A stretch of DNA of 37,112 nt from Sporomusa malonica (GCF_900176355.1 NZ_FWXI01000032.1:1-37112), one strand, 5' to 3'; counted from the first letter of the stretch, positions 16,601-25,712 are shown. Numbers and translations: made by a program. The notes: generated by a model not told the origin, from the sequence alone.

Positions 16601-17872
16601 TTAGTCCTTGCTCGGCTGATTTTCGCCGCTATCATTAGTCAGCCCCAGCTTATCAAACAGCGTAAAGGCCAAGCCAATAACAATAGCTACCACAGTTGCC
16701 AGTGCCATGCCCTTAAGGGTGACAGACCCGAAGGTCAGCTGTGCCCCGCTGATGCCGATAATCAGTACAATAGCTGTTAAAATCAGATTGCGCGACCGGT
16801 TATAGTCCACTTTGGCATCAATTAATATCCGAATGCCTGATGCGGCAATGACACCGAATAAGAGGAGCGATACCCCGCCCATAACTGGGGTCGGGATGCT
16901 TTGAATAGCAGCTGCCAGCTTACCAACGAAGGATAATACGATAGCAAGAACTGCAGCAAAGCCGATTACCCATACGCTATATACCTTTGATATGGCCATA
17001 ACCCCAATGTTTTCACCATAAGTAGTATTGGGCGTTGAACCAAAAAAGCCTGACAACATGGTAGATATTCCGTTGCCCAGCAACGAGCGGTGCAGACCAG
17101 GCGAAGCGGATAAATCCCTGCCGACAATGTTGCTGGTCACCACTAGATGGCCGATGTGTTCGGCAACAACGACTAGTGATGCCGGGACAATAATGGCGAT
17201 GGCCTGAAGGTTAAATTCAGGTGTGTAAAATGTGGGCAGCGCAAACCATGGTGTAGCACTGATGCTTGCGAGATTGACCATGCCCAGTGCCAGTGCTAAT
17301 CCATAACCGGCAAAAATGCCAATTAGGATCGGAATAACAGCAAGAAAGCCACGGAATAGAATAGACCCAAGTACAGTGACTCCCAAGGTAAATAGCGATA
17401 CCGTGATGGCTTTCATGTCCGGTGTTTTGGCTGTCAGCCCAGCCATATCAGCTGCTACCGGGGCTAATTCCAGGCCGATGATAGCAACAATGGCTCCCAT
17501 TGCGGCTGGGGGAAAAACAATGTCAATCCACTTGGTACCAATTACGCTAATACTTAGCGCCACCAGCGTGAACACAGCACCGGCAGCAATAAAGCCTCCT
17601 AAAGCCGCCCCGTAACCAAACTGGGGCAGTACAAGAAAAACGGGAGACAAGAAAGCAAAGCTTGAACCAAGGTAAGCCGGGATTTTTCCTTTGGTAATAA
17701 AAATGTAGAGCAAGGTGCCAATACCATTCCATAACAAAACGGTTGACGGATTAACCTTGAATAAAATCGGGACAAGTACGGTTGCGCCAAACATAGCAAA
17801 TAGGTGCTGCAGGCTGAGTGGCAGTGTTTCAATGAGCGGCAGCTTTTCTTCCACCTGAATTGTGCGTCTCAC
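16601..17872 (-). CDS. uraA: Uracil/xanthine permease (NCS2 family)
   Basis: A 423-residue membrane transporter of the NCS2 (UraA/PyrP) family, which brings uracil into the cell with protons. It has about 14 membrane segments. Signature stretches include QHLFAMFGATVLVP at the N-terminus, IPAYLGSSFAFLSP, the substrate-site helix PASLVVVAEHIGHL (Glu of the family) and the NTTYGENIGVMAISK loop with NxGE-type residues. The start is GTG 17872 with AAGGAGGG six bases upstream; the ORF reads MRRTIQVEEKLPLIETLP as in Firmicutes uracil permeases. No other pyr genes adjoin it. A xanthine or uric acid substrate is less likely given the VAEHIGH motif. Confidence 0.92.
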   Translation of the reverse strand: MRRTIQVEEKLPLIETLPLSLQHLFAMFGATVLVPILFKVNPSTVLLWNGIGTLLYIFITKGKIPAYLGSSFAFLSPVFLVLPQFGYGAALGGFIAAGAVFTLVALSISVIGTKWIDIVFPPAAMGAIVAIIGLELAPVAADMAGLTAKTPDMKAITVSLFTLGVTVLGSILFRGFLAVIPILIGIFAGYGLALALGMVNLASISATPWFALPTFYTPEFNLQAIAIIVPASLVVVAEHIGHLVVTSNIVGRDLSASPGLHRSLLGNGISTMLSGFFGSTPNTTYGENIGVMAISKVYSVWVIGFAAVLAIVLSFVGKLAAAIQSIPTPVMGGVSLLLFGVIAASGIRILIDAKVDYNRSRNLILTAIVLIIGISGAQLTFGSVTLKGMALATVVAIVIGLAFTLFDKLGLTNDSGENQPSKD

Positions 17873-17933
17873 AAAATTCCCTCCTTAATTTTGGGTCTTA
17901 AAAACCAGCACATTTATTGGTAAAGTTTTCATA

Positions 17934-17963
17934 ATTTTAATACTGTATGACAGTCATTGTCAA
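17934..17963 (-). promoter_or_regulatory. Promoter and palindrome upstream of uracil permease
   Basis: On the minus strand TTGACA (17958-17963) and TAAAAT (17934-17939) are 18 bp apart. Between them, at 17947-17957, lies the palindrome ATGACTGTCAT, placed where a repressor dimer would block RNA polymerase. No PyrR-type attenuator was seen in the leader. Confidence 0.6.
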
Positions 17964-18096
17964 GTAATGGAATACTGTGTAACTCTCTACACCTCTCTTT
18001 AAAAAAGTGAAACTTAGAACTTTCTGAAAAATCAATCATATGGCTTGGATTGTGTTAAAACGAGCAGAAATGAATTAAATCTTGGCATTATATGTA

Positions 18097-18105
18097 TGTT
18101 ATAAT
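18097..18105 (+). promoter_or_regulatory. Extended -10 promoter before the methyltransferase operon
   Basis: TGTTATAAT is an extended -10 element (TG-n-TATAAT); no good -35 lies 17 bp upstream. The next gene begins 150 bp downstream, leaving a long leader that carries an unused AAGGAGGAA near 18140. Confidence 0.45.
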
Positions 18106-18253
18106 TCAATAAGAAGATGATTTTGAATATTAAGAAAATAAGGAGGAATTTAGTTTTAAGCTGCGATTAATCAAATTACTTACTATATGTCAAATGGGTC
18201 ATCTATCTACTAAAAAATAATTAATAAATCCCTAATTTGAAAGGAGAAGAACG

Positions 18254-19447
18254 ATGGATACAAACCGGATGTTACATTTCGAAAAAATGAGCCTTGGAAA
18301 AACGGTGGAATTGTTCTCGCAAAGTCAAATTCTAAAAACAATCGCGGCTAACATTTATGCGTCGATGGAAGTGGCTTTACTCCGCACTCAAATTATTGAA
18401 TTAATTGAAGAAAATTACGACCTTGGTAAAGTAATAGAGGTATATGAAATATTTGGCGGTTATGTAAATAGAAGTTTCGGAATTTATGTAGAAAAAGACG
18501 GCGGACAGAAAGAGTATTTTGTTCGAAAGTATAAGAGTGGCATCACTGATAAGGAAATAATGTTTGAGCATAAACTCATCGATTTTTCCATAGAAAATGG
18601 CTTAACCATGGCTGCCGGACTGATTCAAACTAAGACTCACAAGACATACATAAAAACACAAAACGGCGAATTAACTGATCACTATGCTATTTACGATTAT
18701 TTACCAGGTGAAGATAAATATACGTGGGATAACCCAAATTGCAATGATGCAGAGTATGCGAGTGCTGCAGAAGTCTTAGCTTTGTTTCACAATGCGTCCC
18801 GAGACTTTGATCCGCAAGGGCTTGAGAGAATAGAGCCTAAAATCATGGAGTTCTTGCCGACAAGGACAGCCGTTTATAAGGAATTCGCCACAAGAGACCT
18901 TAATACCAAGTACCATGCGTACTATTTAAAAAACATAGATATGATTTTAGAAGTGATTAACACCTCGCAAATAGCAGAGGATGTCTGGCGCAAGATGCCA
19001 TTAAATCCCTGCCATAATGATTTTCACCCGGGAAATCTGAAATACTCAAATAACCAAGCAGTCGGCCTATTTGATTTTGATTGGTCGAAGGTGGAGGTTC
19101 GTCTGTTTGATGTTTGTTTGTCATTGGCTTACTTCTGCAGTTCATGGGATGATGAAACTGATGGCGTGCTGCGGCTTGATAAGTGTGCCATATTCCTCAA
19201 ATCTTACCAGAAGAAGTTAAAAGAGCTGGGTGGACTTACCCCCTTAACCGATCTGGAGAAAGAACAGTTCCCGACCATGATGGCTGCCGCCAACATGTAC
19301 TTAGTAAACTGGGATATATGCGCCTATTATAATGGTTCTGATCTTAACGAGTACGAGTATATTGCCTACCTGTCACACAATGTACGGTTGATGAAGTGGA
19401 TTGAGAGCCATAAAGCAGAAATTGGCGAGATGATCAAAACCATCTAA
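18254..19447 (+). CDS. APH/choline-kinase-fold small-molecule kinase
   Basis: A 397-residue protein kinase-like phosphotransferase. The catalytic loop HNDFHPGN has the base D256, and the metal-binding motif is DFDW (D274 and D276) in place of the usual DFG or DxD. The N-lobe has a glycine-rich IFGGYVNRSFGIYVEK and the Lys-bearing strand EYFVRKYK. Relatives include aminoglycoside phosphotransferases, choline kinase LicA, homoserine kinase II and methylthioribose kinase, so it phosphorylates a small alcohol. It lies 31 bp before an MttB-family methyltransferase, with AAAGGAG in front of its ATG. This suggests the substrate belongs to the same pathway, for example an N-methylated alcohol such as choline; this is inference. 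Confidence 0.8.
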   Translation: MDTNRMLHFEKMSLGKTVELFSQSQILKTIAANIYASMEVALLRTQIIELIEENYDLGKVIEVYEIFGGYVNRSFGIYVEKDGGQKEYFVRKYKSGITDKEIMFEHKLIDFSIENGLTMAAGLIQTKTHKTYIKTQNGELTDHYAIYDYLPGEDKYTWDNPNCNDAEYASAAEVLALFHNASRDFDPQGLERIEPKIMEFLPTRTAVYKEFATRDLNTKYHAYYLKNIDMILEVINTSQIAEDVWRKMPLNPCHNDFHPGNLKYSNNQAVGLFDFDWSKVEVRLFDVCLSLAYFCSSWDDETDGVLRLDKCAIFLKSYQKKLKELGGLTPLTDLEKEQFPTMMAAANMYLVNWDICAYYNGSDLNEYEYIAYLSHNVRLMKWIESHKAEIGEMIKTI

Positions 19448-19478
19448 CAAATGCGAAAAACAATTGGAGGGATAAGTA

Positions 19479-20921
19479 GTGCAATATAACAGATTTTTTA
19501 CAGATGACCAAGTAAAACGTATTCATGAAGCATCACTTGAGTTGTTGGAGAATGTCGGGGTATTGGTCCACAATGATAAAGCGCGTGCCATCTATGGCAA
19601 AATTGGTTGTAGTGTAGATGTACAGAGTGGTATGGTCAAATTTCCGTCCCAGGTAGTTGAAAAGGCCAGGCAGTCATTTGTTCCAACCTATACATTTACT
19701 GCGCAAAATCCAAAATTTGACAAGGTACTGCCGAATGATGGACCGATTGTCGTAACCGGCAGCTCGGCGCCTAATATTATTGATCCTAAAACCGGGGAAG
19801 AGCGGCGGGCTACTTCGGACGATATCGCCAATATAGCGTACTTAATTAATGAGCTTCCCGGCTTTGATGTGTTTTCGATTTCGACATTGGCAGAAGATGC
19901 ACCTCCCGGACAATTTAGTATCTCCCGCTTCTATCCTGCCCTGAAAAATTGTAAAAAACCTGTTCGCAGCAATACGCCTAACATGAAAGACTTGGAGCAG
20001 GTTCTTGAACTGGGAGAACTCATTGCCGGCAGCAAAGAAGCTTATATGGCACGCCCGTTTATTAATCATCACTATTGCCCGATGGTTGCTCCGCTGACCA
20101 TGGATGTAGAGTCTACTGAAGCCGTTATCTATCTTGTAGAAAGAGGCCTGCCTGTTTATGGAACCATTGTTCCTAATGCCGGATTAACCTCGCCGATGAG
20201 TCTAGCGGCCACTGTAACTTTAGGTAATGCTGAGTTTCTGGCGTTAGCCACGCTTATTCAGAGTATTCGCCCAGGTGCGCCCATGATTTATGCTGTACTG
20301 TCGACAGTCGCCGATATGCGCACAGGTAACTATGCGCCAGGCGCTATTGAAACAGGTATGCTGCAAATGGGTCATACTGAAATGGCTAATTATTATAATA
20401 TTCCGTCCGGTGGCTATATCGGTCTCACTAACTCCCACTTAAATGATGCCCAAAGTGGTTACGAAACAGGCATGAATACCACCGGGGCCTTATTGGCCGG
20501 CGCAAGCCTGTTCAATATGGGGGGGCTCTTAGGCAGTCTGATGGCTTTTGATTTTGGCAAAGCTGTTACTGACAGTGAAATTGCAATGAATCTCAAGCGG
20601 ATGAAGCGTGGCATGGAGTTTAGTGAAGAGAACCTTTGCCTTGATCTGATCGCTAAAGTTGGACCTGGCGGCAGTTATATGAGTGAAAAACATACCGTGA
20701 AAAAAATGCGTACTACTGCTGTATTGCCTAATGTCGCTACTAGAGAGATGCGGGGTCGCTGGGAAAGTGAAGGCAGAACAGATTATCAGACACGGGCAAT
20801 GCGCGAAGCAGACAGAATACTTAGCCAGGAAAACCCAGCTAAATTCTCAGCCGAACTTGATGCAAAAATCCGCGGCCATTTCCCTAATCTAGTGGCTGGC
20901 GATGCAAAATGGGATCTGTAA
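19479..20921 (+). CDS. MttB-family (non-pyrrolysine) quaternary-amine:corrinoid methyltransferase
   Basis: A 480-residue TIM-barrel methyltransferase. It starts with RIHEASLELLENVGVLVHND and has the family's VTGSSAPNIIDPKTGE and MLQMGHTEMANYYNIPSGG segments. MttB itself, from methanogens, reads an in-frame amber codon as pyrrolysine; here no internal stop exists, as in the large bacterial group that includes MtgB (glycine betaine), MtpB (proline betaine) and MtcB (carnitine). These move one methyl group from a quaternary amine to Co(I) of a corrinoid protein. GTG 19479 with TTGGAGGG upstream is the start. The substrate cannot be decided by eye. The next two genes provide the corrinoid acceptor and the folate transferase. 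Confidence 0.9.
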   Translation: MQYNRFFTDDQVKRIHEASLELLENVGVLVHNDKARAIYGKIGCSVDVQSGMVKFPSQVVEKARQSFVPTYTFTAQNPKFDKVLPNDGPIVVTGSSAPNIIDPKTGEERRATSDDIANIAYLINELPGFDVFSISTLAEDAPPGQFSISRFYPALKNCKKPVRSNTPNMKDLEQVLELGELIAGSKEAYMARPFINHHYCPMVAPLTMDVESTEAVIYLVERGLPVYGTIVPNAGLTSPMSLAATVTLGNAEFLALATLIQSIRPGAPMIYAVLSTVADMRTGNYAPGAIETGMLQMGHTEMANYYNIPSGGYIGLTNSHLNDAQSGYETGMNTTGALLAGASLFNMGGLLGSLMAFDFGKAVTDSEIAMNLKRMKRGMEFSEENLCLDLIAKVGPGGSYMSEKHTVKKMRTTAVLPNVATREMRGRWESEGRTDYQTRAMREADRILSQENPAKFSAELDAKIRGHFPNLVAGDAKWDL

Positions 20922-20940
20922 ATTTAAGGAGGAATAAAAA

Positions 20941-21564
20941 ATGAGTGTTGAAAAGATATTTGATGCAGTTCTTGATTTTGAAGAGGATGATGTTGTTGCA
21001 TTGGTGAAAAAGGAAATTACCGCCGGTACGGATGTAGCGAAGATTTTAAATGAGGGCCTGATCGGTGCGATGGATGAGGTTGGCAAACAATTTAGTGCTG
21101 GAATTCTTTTCGTTCCAGAGATGCTGATGGCGGCTCAGGCCATGAAAGCAGGCTTGGACGAGTTAAAACCACACCTTGCCAAAGGTGCCAGTGCTACTAG
21201 AGGTACTGTTATTATCGGCACTGTAAAAGGAGACCTTCATGATATTGGCAAGAATTTGGTTGCTATGATCATGGAAGGGGCCGGGTTCGAAGTGTTTGAC
21301 GTTGGTATGGATGTCGATGTCGAAAAATTCTTGTCTGCTGCCAAAGAGAAAAACGCCAATATTATCGCGATGTCAGCCCTGCTGACTACTACAATGCCGG
21401 CCATGGAAGAAGTAGTCAAGGCAATCCGCGCACAGGGGTTGAGCATCAAGACCCTGGTTGGCGGAGCTCCGGTAACACCGGCATTTGCCCAGAAGATAGG
21501 GGCAGATGCTTATTGTGAAGATGCCCCAGCGGCAGTGGAAGCTGCTCGTAGTTTTGTAGCGTAA
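20941..21564 (+). CDS. Corrinoid protein (MtgC/MttC-type)
   Basis: A 207-residue methyl carrier. Residues 1-90 form the four-helix cap (B12-binding_2; EILMAAQAMKAGLDEL-type helix); residues 90-207 form the Rossmann-like B12 domain. The cobalamin signature is GDLHDIGKNLV with the lower-ligand His100, then SALLTTTMPAM and VGGAPVTPAFA. It accepts a methyl group from the MttB-like enzyme and delivers it to the folate methyltransferase. AGGAGGAATAAAAA precedes the ATG, 19 bp after the methyltransferase. A homologue is at 28445-29101. Confidence 0.94.
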   Translation: MSVEKIFDAVLDFEEDDVVALVKKEITAGTDVAKILNEGLIGAMDEVGKQFSAGILFVPEMLMAAQAMKAGLDELKPHLAKGASATRGTVIIGTVKGDLHDIGKNLVAMIMEGAGFEVFDVGMDVDVEKFLSAAKEKNANIIAMSALLTTTMPAMEEVVKAIRAQGLSIKTLVGGAPVTPAFAQKIGADAYCEDAPAAVEAARSFVA

Positions 21565-21597
21565 GCCAGATTTGCGAATAAAAAGGAGGCCCACTAA

Positions 21598-22395
21598 ATG
21601 ATAGTTGTAGGTGAACTGATAAATGCCAGCCGCAAGGCAATAGCAGCTGCAATTGAAGCGCAAGACGCTGAATATATTCAGAAAGTCGCTAAAGATGAGC
21701 ATGAAGCCGGTGCAAATTATATCGATGTCAATGCAGGCATCTTTGTTGGCCAGGAGGCAGAATATCTAACATGGCTGGTTAAAACGGTGCAGGAAGTTGT
21801 TGATGCTCCTTGCTGCATTGATAGTCCTGACCCCAAGTGTATTGAACAGGCACTTACTATTCACAAAGGCACAGCTATGGTAAACTCCATCTCGCTCGAA
21901 AAGGAACGGTATGATGCGCTGCTGCCAATTGTAGCAGGAACTGATTTAAAAGTGGTAGCCCTTTGCATGAGTGATGATGGAATGCCTGAGACCATGGATG
22001 CGAGAATGAAAATTGCAGACAAACTCATCAACTCATTAGTTAAAAACAATGTGCCTATTGGTAATATCTATGTCGATCCTCTTGTTCAGCCGATCGGCAC
22101 CAATAGTACTTTCGGAATTGAGTTTTTAAATACCATTGAGGCTATTACCACCACTTATAAGGGTATTCATACCATGTGTGGTTTGTCCAATATTTCATTT
22201 GGCTTACCGAATCGGAAGTTTATGAATCAGATGTTTGCCGTTATGGCTATTGCCAAAGGGCTGGACGGATTGATTATCAATCCGTTGGATAAGGCGATGA
22301 TGGGCAGTCTGATTACTGCTGAAACGCTGCGTGGCAGGGATGATTTCTGTGTGAAATACCTAAAAGCTCACCGTAAAGGCGCTTTCGAGTTTTAG
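21598..22395 (+). CDS. Methyltetrahydrofolate:corrinoid methyltransferase (MtgA/MtvA/AcsE-like)
   Basis: A 265-residue pterin-binding TIM barrel. Family landmarks are GELINASRKAI at the N-terminus, NYIDVNAG (folate-binding Asp/Asn), PCCIDSPDP, VDPLVQPIGTN and GLSNISFGLPNRKFMN. This is the same fold as dihydropteroate synthase and AcsE. With MttB-like and corrinoid partners upstream it should move the methyl group from Co(III) to tetrahydrofolate, feeding the Wood-Ljungdahl or one-carbon pathway. AAAGGAGG sits eight bases before the ATG. A clear hairpin follows, so it ends the operon. Confidence 0.93.
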   Translation: MIVVGELINASRKAIAAAIEAQDAEYIQKVAKDEHEAGANYIDVNAGIFVGQEAEYLTWLVKTVQEVVDAPCCIDSPDPKCIEQALTIHKGTAMVNSISLEKERYDALLPIVAGTDLKVVALCMSDDGMPETMDARMKIADKLINSLVKNNVPIGNIYVDPLVQPIGTNSTFGIEFLNTIEAITTTYKGIHTMCGLSNISFGLPNRKFMNQMFAVMAIAKGLDGLIINPLDKAMMGSLITAETLRGRDDFCVKYLKAHRKGAFEF

Positions 22396-22401
22396 AATAA
22401 A

Positions 22402-22438
22402 AAGGTATCCCCTTCTTGACGAGAGAGGGGGATACCTT
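22402..22438 (+). terminator. Terminator of the methyltransferase operon
   Basis: AAGGTATCCCCTTCT pairs with AGAGGGGGATACCTT (15 bp, one G-U) across a seven-base loop. A T6 run follows 10 bases later, so it is strong as a hairpin but not a textbook terminator. Confidence 0.75.
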
Positions 22439-22502
22439 AGATTGCAATTTTTTCCAACTAAATTAACGTGAAAGTTATATCTAAACTTTGGGGGGGATAA
22501 CT

Positions 22503-24938
22503 GTGAATTTGAAAACAAAAATGTCTGCATTATTAAGTGTTTGCGCATTGTGTTTAATATTATTAGCTACACCTGCTATGGCGGAGGTTGGAGTGGTTAA
22601 TGGTCCTACACCTATTGATCAAGGTATGGCTATTCATAAAGATGACTTCACCATCTACAATGATAAAATTGCGGCTTCATTTGCGGTAGGAACAAATAAC
22701 TACTGGAATATGACAAATGGAAGTATCCTTGACGTTGCCGTGATGAAAGATGGAAAATTTGGAGTTGATTTAGTTAACGACATTGAGTTCTTAAATGACC
22801 TTTGGACAGCTACCGGTGCATTTAATAATGAAATTTTATTAAAAGTACCTGCTCAAGATATTACATACAAAAAAGATGATAACAAAGTTATTGTTACGGC
22901 CAAAACAAGATATTGGACAGCAGGGCATAAACTGCCTTTAAATGTCACCATTGAGTATATATTAGAAGATGGTAAGAATTATATTGGTTTAAAAACAACA
23001 GTTGAAAATCCTGACGGAAACCATCCTTATGAAAACGTATATAGTGGATATTCAATCAGTACACTAGCTGCCAGCATGTTTGGACCTTATGGATACTATC
23101 CGGACAAAAAAACAACAGGTATTAGAATTGGTGCTGATAAAGAAGTAAATGAGAAATTCGGAAATTTTGTTGTAACTTATGGAAAAGATTACGCCGTTTC
23201 TGTTCAATTGGTTGGTGCAGATTCATATAAAGGTTCCAGTGGATATAAAGATGTTTATACTAACCGTACAATTGAGCCAGGAAAAACGTATGTTTATACA
23301 GGAGAAATTCTGGTTTTAGATAAGGGTGAAACAACACCAATTATTGAACGTTTCTTAGAAAAAGAAACAATAATCCAATCTGCTACTGTAAAAGGTACAG
23401 TTACAGATAGTGTGGGGAATTATGTAAAAAACGCCTATGTAATTGTTAACAAAAAAGGTACATATAAAGAAACTAAAAAATCACATGGAGCAGATGCCAT
23501 TAAAAAAGACATTATGCAACCTTTTGTTTGGGAAATCACTGATGAAAAAGGTAACTTTGAGTTTAAATTACCTAAAGATGAATATCAAATTTATGCTGAG
23601 GCTAAAGGCTGTACGCCTTCAGAAGTACAAGCTGTAAATTTAACAGCAGATTCAAATGTAAACTTTGCAGTTAAAGAAGGAGCTAAAGCGGTTATTACAG
23701 CTTTAAATGAGAAGAGCGAACCGATTGACTTTAAAATTCAAGTGTCAGGGGTTAAATCATCAGTTAAATCTCTTGGTGGTACTGTATTCTTCTCAAATCC
23801 CAAAACACACAAAGCTGAATTTGATGTAGCTGCTCCTGAAACACCAGTAACTTTTACAGCAACATTTGGGAGTGGATATGAATCTCATCCTGTTGAGTTT
23901 ACGACAACAATTAAACCAGGTGAAACATTTACACATAAGTTTATAATCCCTACCTTAATAGATACTGCTTCTAAAAAATGGTATTGTGCCGATAATCACC
24001 AGCACTCAGATAAGGGTGATGGTGCAACCCCTATTGGAGAGTTATATAAAGCCCAAGTTGCAGCAAAGTTAGATTTTAATGTTGTATCTGACCATGATTT
24101 AGTTAGCAATAATGCCCAAATGGCCGCTTTGGTAAAAGCAGGAAACAGACCGTTTATTTCCAGCCTGGAAGTTTCTCCAGGATGGGGACATTGGGGCATT
24201 TTAGGTATGGACTATACAAAAGAGCCCATTTCACCAAACGGTACACCAGCCGAAATTATCAAGGCAGGACATGATATGGGGGCATTAGTCGTTGTTAATC
24301 ATCCTTATTCAGACTATGGTTTCTTTAGAAATAGAGACGGAGTTAAAGGCGGATTTGACAAGGGTAGTGAAGATTTTGATTTGATTGAGTTACAGTCAAC
24401 AATTAACTTAAAAGATGCAAAAAATATGGATAAATTAGCATTGGATGATGCAATGGGTTATTGGAATAAAGGTATCAAAAAATATTTAAGTGCAGGTTCA
24501 GACCAGCATGATGTAACATCAGGATTATATCCTGGCATAATTAGAATGTATGCGCACATGGATGGTAATGTTACAACTAAAAAGTATCTTAAAGCACTAA
24601 AAGAAGGTCATGCTTATGTAACAATGGGACCTATCTTTACACCTGCACCCAATACAATGTTTGGTTCAACCCAGAAGGTAAAAGCAGGTAGCCAGTATAC
24701 CTTAAATACAGAAATTCAAGCTGTTAATGGCTTAACTCGTATTGATGTTTACTGTGAAGGTAAGGTTATTGAATCAAAAGAGTTTAATGATACAAAAGAT
24801 GTTGTTAAGTACATGTTAAATGTAAAACCAACAAAGAGCACATGGTATAGTTTTGTTGCCGTTGACAGAAAAGGACTTTATGCAGTTACAAACCCTATTT
24901 GGGTAAATGTTACTGGTGCACCTAGAACAACTATGTAA
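22503..24938 (+). CDS. Secreted PHP/CehA-type metallohydrolase with carboxypeptidase-regulatory-like domain
   Basis: An 811-residue exported protein. The signal peptide is residues 1-27 (basic NLKTK, then a hydrophobic ALLSVCALCLILLA core, cleavage after AMA). Residues 30-290 form an unrecognised beta-rich domain, about 295-395 a carboxypeptidase-regulatory-like beta sandwich (KGTVTDSVGNYVKNAYVIV, DEKGNFEFKLP). Residues about 490-720 form a PHP/CehA domain with metal ligands NHQHSD, SDHD, NHPYSD and SDQHD, followed by a beta-rich tail. CehA-like proteins hydrolyse phosphate or carboxyl esters. GTG 22503 is chosen because the G7 run at 22490-22496 is its ribosome site. The gene is visibly more A/T-rich than its neighbours, hinting at recent acquisition. 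Confidence 0.82.
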   Translation: MNLKTKMSALLSVCALCLILLATPAMAEVGVVNGPTPIDQGMAIHKDDFTIYNDKIAASFAVGTNNYWNMTNGSILDVAVMKDGKFGVDLVNDIEFLNDLWTATGAFNNEILLKVPAQDITYKKDDNKVIVTAKTRYWTAGHKLPLNVTIEYILEDGKNYIGLKTTVENPDGNHPYENVYSGYSISTLAASMFGPYGYYPDKKTTGIRIGADKEVNEKFGNFVVTYGKDYAVSVQLVGADSYKGSSGYKDVYTNRTIEPGKTYVYTGEILVLDKGETTPIIERFLEKETIIQSATVKGTVTDSVGNYVKNAYVIVNKKGTYKETKKSHGADAIKKDIMQPFVWEITDEKGNFEFKLPKDEYQIYAEAKGCTPSEVQAVNLTADSNVNFAVKEGAKAVITALNEKSEPIDFKIQVSGVKSSVKSLGGTVFFSNPKTHKAEFDVAAPETPVTFTATFGSGYESHPVEFTTTIKPGETFTHKFIIPTLIDTASKKWYCADNHQHSDKGDGATPIGELYKAQVAAKLDFNVVSDHDLVSNNAQMAALVKAGNRPFISSLEVSPGWGHWGILGMDYTKEPISPNGTPAEIIKAGHDMGALVVVNHPYSDYGFFRNRDGVKGGFDKGSEDFDLIELQSTINLKDAKNMDKLALDDAMGYWNKGIKKYLSAGSDQHDVTSGLYPGIIRMYAHMDGNVTTKKYLKALKEGHAYVTMGPIFTPAPNTMFGSTQKVKAGSQYTLNTEIQAVNGLTRIDVYCEGKVIESKEFNDTKDVVKYMLNVKPTKSTWYSFVAVDRKGLYAVTNPIWVNVTGAPRTTM

Positions 24939-25000
24939 TAAAGTGTCAATCACATTAGAGATATTTAATAATGTATAGATATAGTATATGATGAAAAAGG

Positions 25001-25043
25001 AAAGATAACAGATATGGTTAAAGCCAAATCTGTTATCTTTTTT
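25001..25043 (+). terminator. Intrinsic terminator after the secreted hydrolase
   Basis: AAAGATAACAGAT pairs perfectly with ATCTGTTATCTTT (13 bp), with an inner TGG/CCA pair in the loop, and runs into T6. It lies 60 bp past the stop and directly before the HAD gene. Confidence 0.93.
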
Positions 25044-25080
25044 GCAAAATCTACAACTATTAGGAGGTCTGGAAGCTTAT

Positions 25081-25707
25081 ATGAAGCCAGTCAATCTTAT
25101 TATGTTTGATTATGATGGTGTTATTGTGGACTCGCTACAGGTTTTTTGCATGAACTATATAGCGGCTTGTCAGGAAAATGGCCTGAGTGAGATAGAAACT
25201 GAAAAAGATGTATTGGCGCTATTTGAGCACAATGTATATGCAACTTTGCTGCAACGTGGGGTAATGGCGCAGACGATAGATAAAATACTAAAAGACTATG
25301 AACGCAGACAAAGTGAGTATCTCCTCGAATTAAAATTATTTGATTCAATGGGTGACGCATTAAATGAGATCTCAAAGAATAATAAAATCTTTATTATTAC
25401 CTCTAACGTTTCCATCGCCACTGAAAGTGTGATGCAGCGGCATGGTATTAATTGTTTTGAAGAAGTAATTGGTGCGGAAAAAGAAAAGAGTAAGATCCGC
25501 AAAATTGAAATGGTGATGGCTCGATTTAAAGAGTTGCCGGCATTTTATGTGGGCGATACCAAGGGGGATATGATCGAGGGTAAAGCGGCAGGCACAAAAA
25601 CCGTGGGCGTTGCCTGGGGATGGCATGGTATAGAAAAGCTTAAAGAAGGAGGGGCGGATTTCATAGTCCAGTCGCCGCAAGAATTGGTTAGTCTTTTCTT
25701 AAAATAA
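25081..25707 (+). CDS. HAD-family phosphatase (phosphoglycolate phosphatase-like)
   Basis: A 208-residue HAD hydrolase. Motif I is FDYDGVIVDSL with the nucleophile and acid Asp pair near residues 9-11; motif II is IITSN; motif III uses the Lys in the EKEKSKIRK region; motif IV is YVGDTKGDMIEGKAAG. A helical cap lies between about residues 15 and 85, as in the phosphoglycolate phosphatase/beta-phosphoglucomutase subfamily. ATG 25081 gives the expected N-terminus (MKPVNLIMFDYDG); AGGAGG at 25062-25067 is 13 bases away, so CTG 25069 is a remote alternative. It lacks its own obvious promoter after the upstream terminator. The substrate is unknown. Confidence 0.86.
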   Translation: MKPVNLIMFDYDGVIVDSLQVFCMNYIAACQENGLSEIETEKDVLALFEHNVYATLLQRGVMAQTIDKILKDYERRQSEYLLELKLFDSMGDALNEISKNNKIFIITSNVSIATESVMQRHGINCFEEVIGAEKEKSKIRKIEMVMARFKELPAFYVGDTKGDMIEGKAAGTKTVGVAWGWHGIEKLKEGGADFIVQSPQELVSLFLK

Positions 25708-25712
25708 GAAAA

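Noticed and set aside
17873..18000. PyrR-binding attenuator upstream of the uracil permease
   Set aside because: The leader has no terminator/antiterminator pair or PyrR-type stem-loop; only a promoter with a short palindrome is visible.
19479..20921. Pyrrolysine-type MttB with in-frame amber codon
   Set aside because: The frame has no internal TAG; this is a non-pyrrolysine member.
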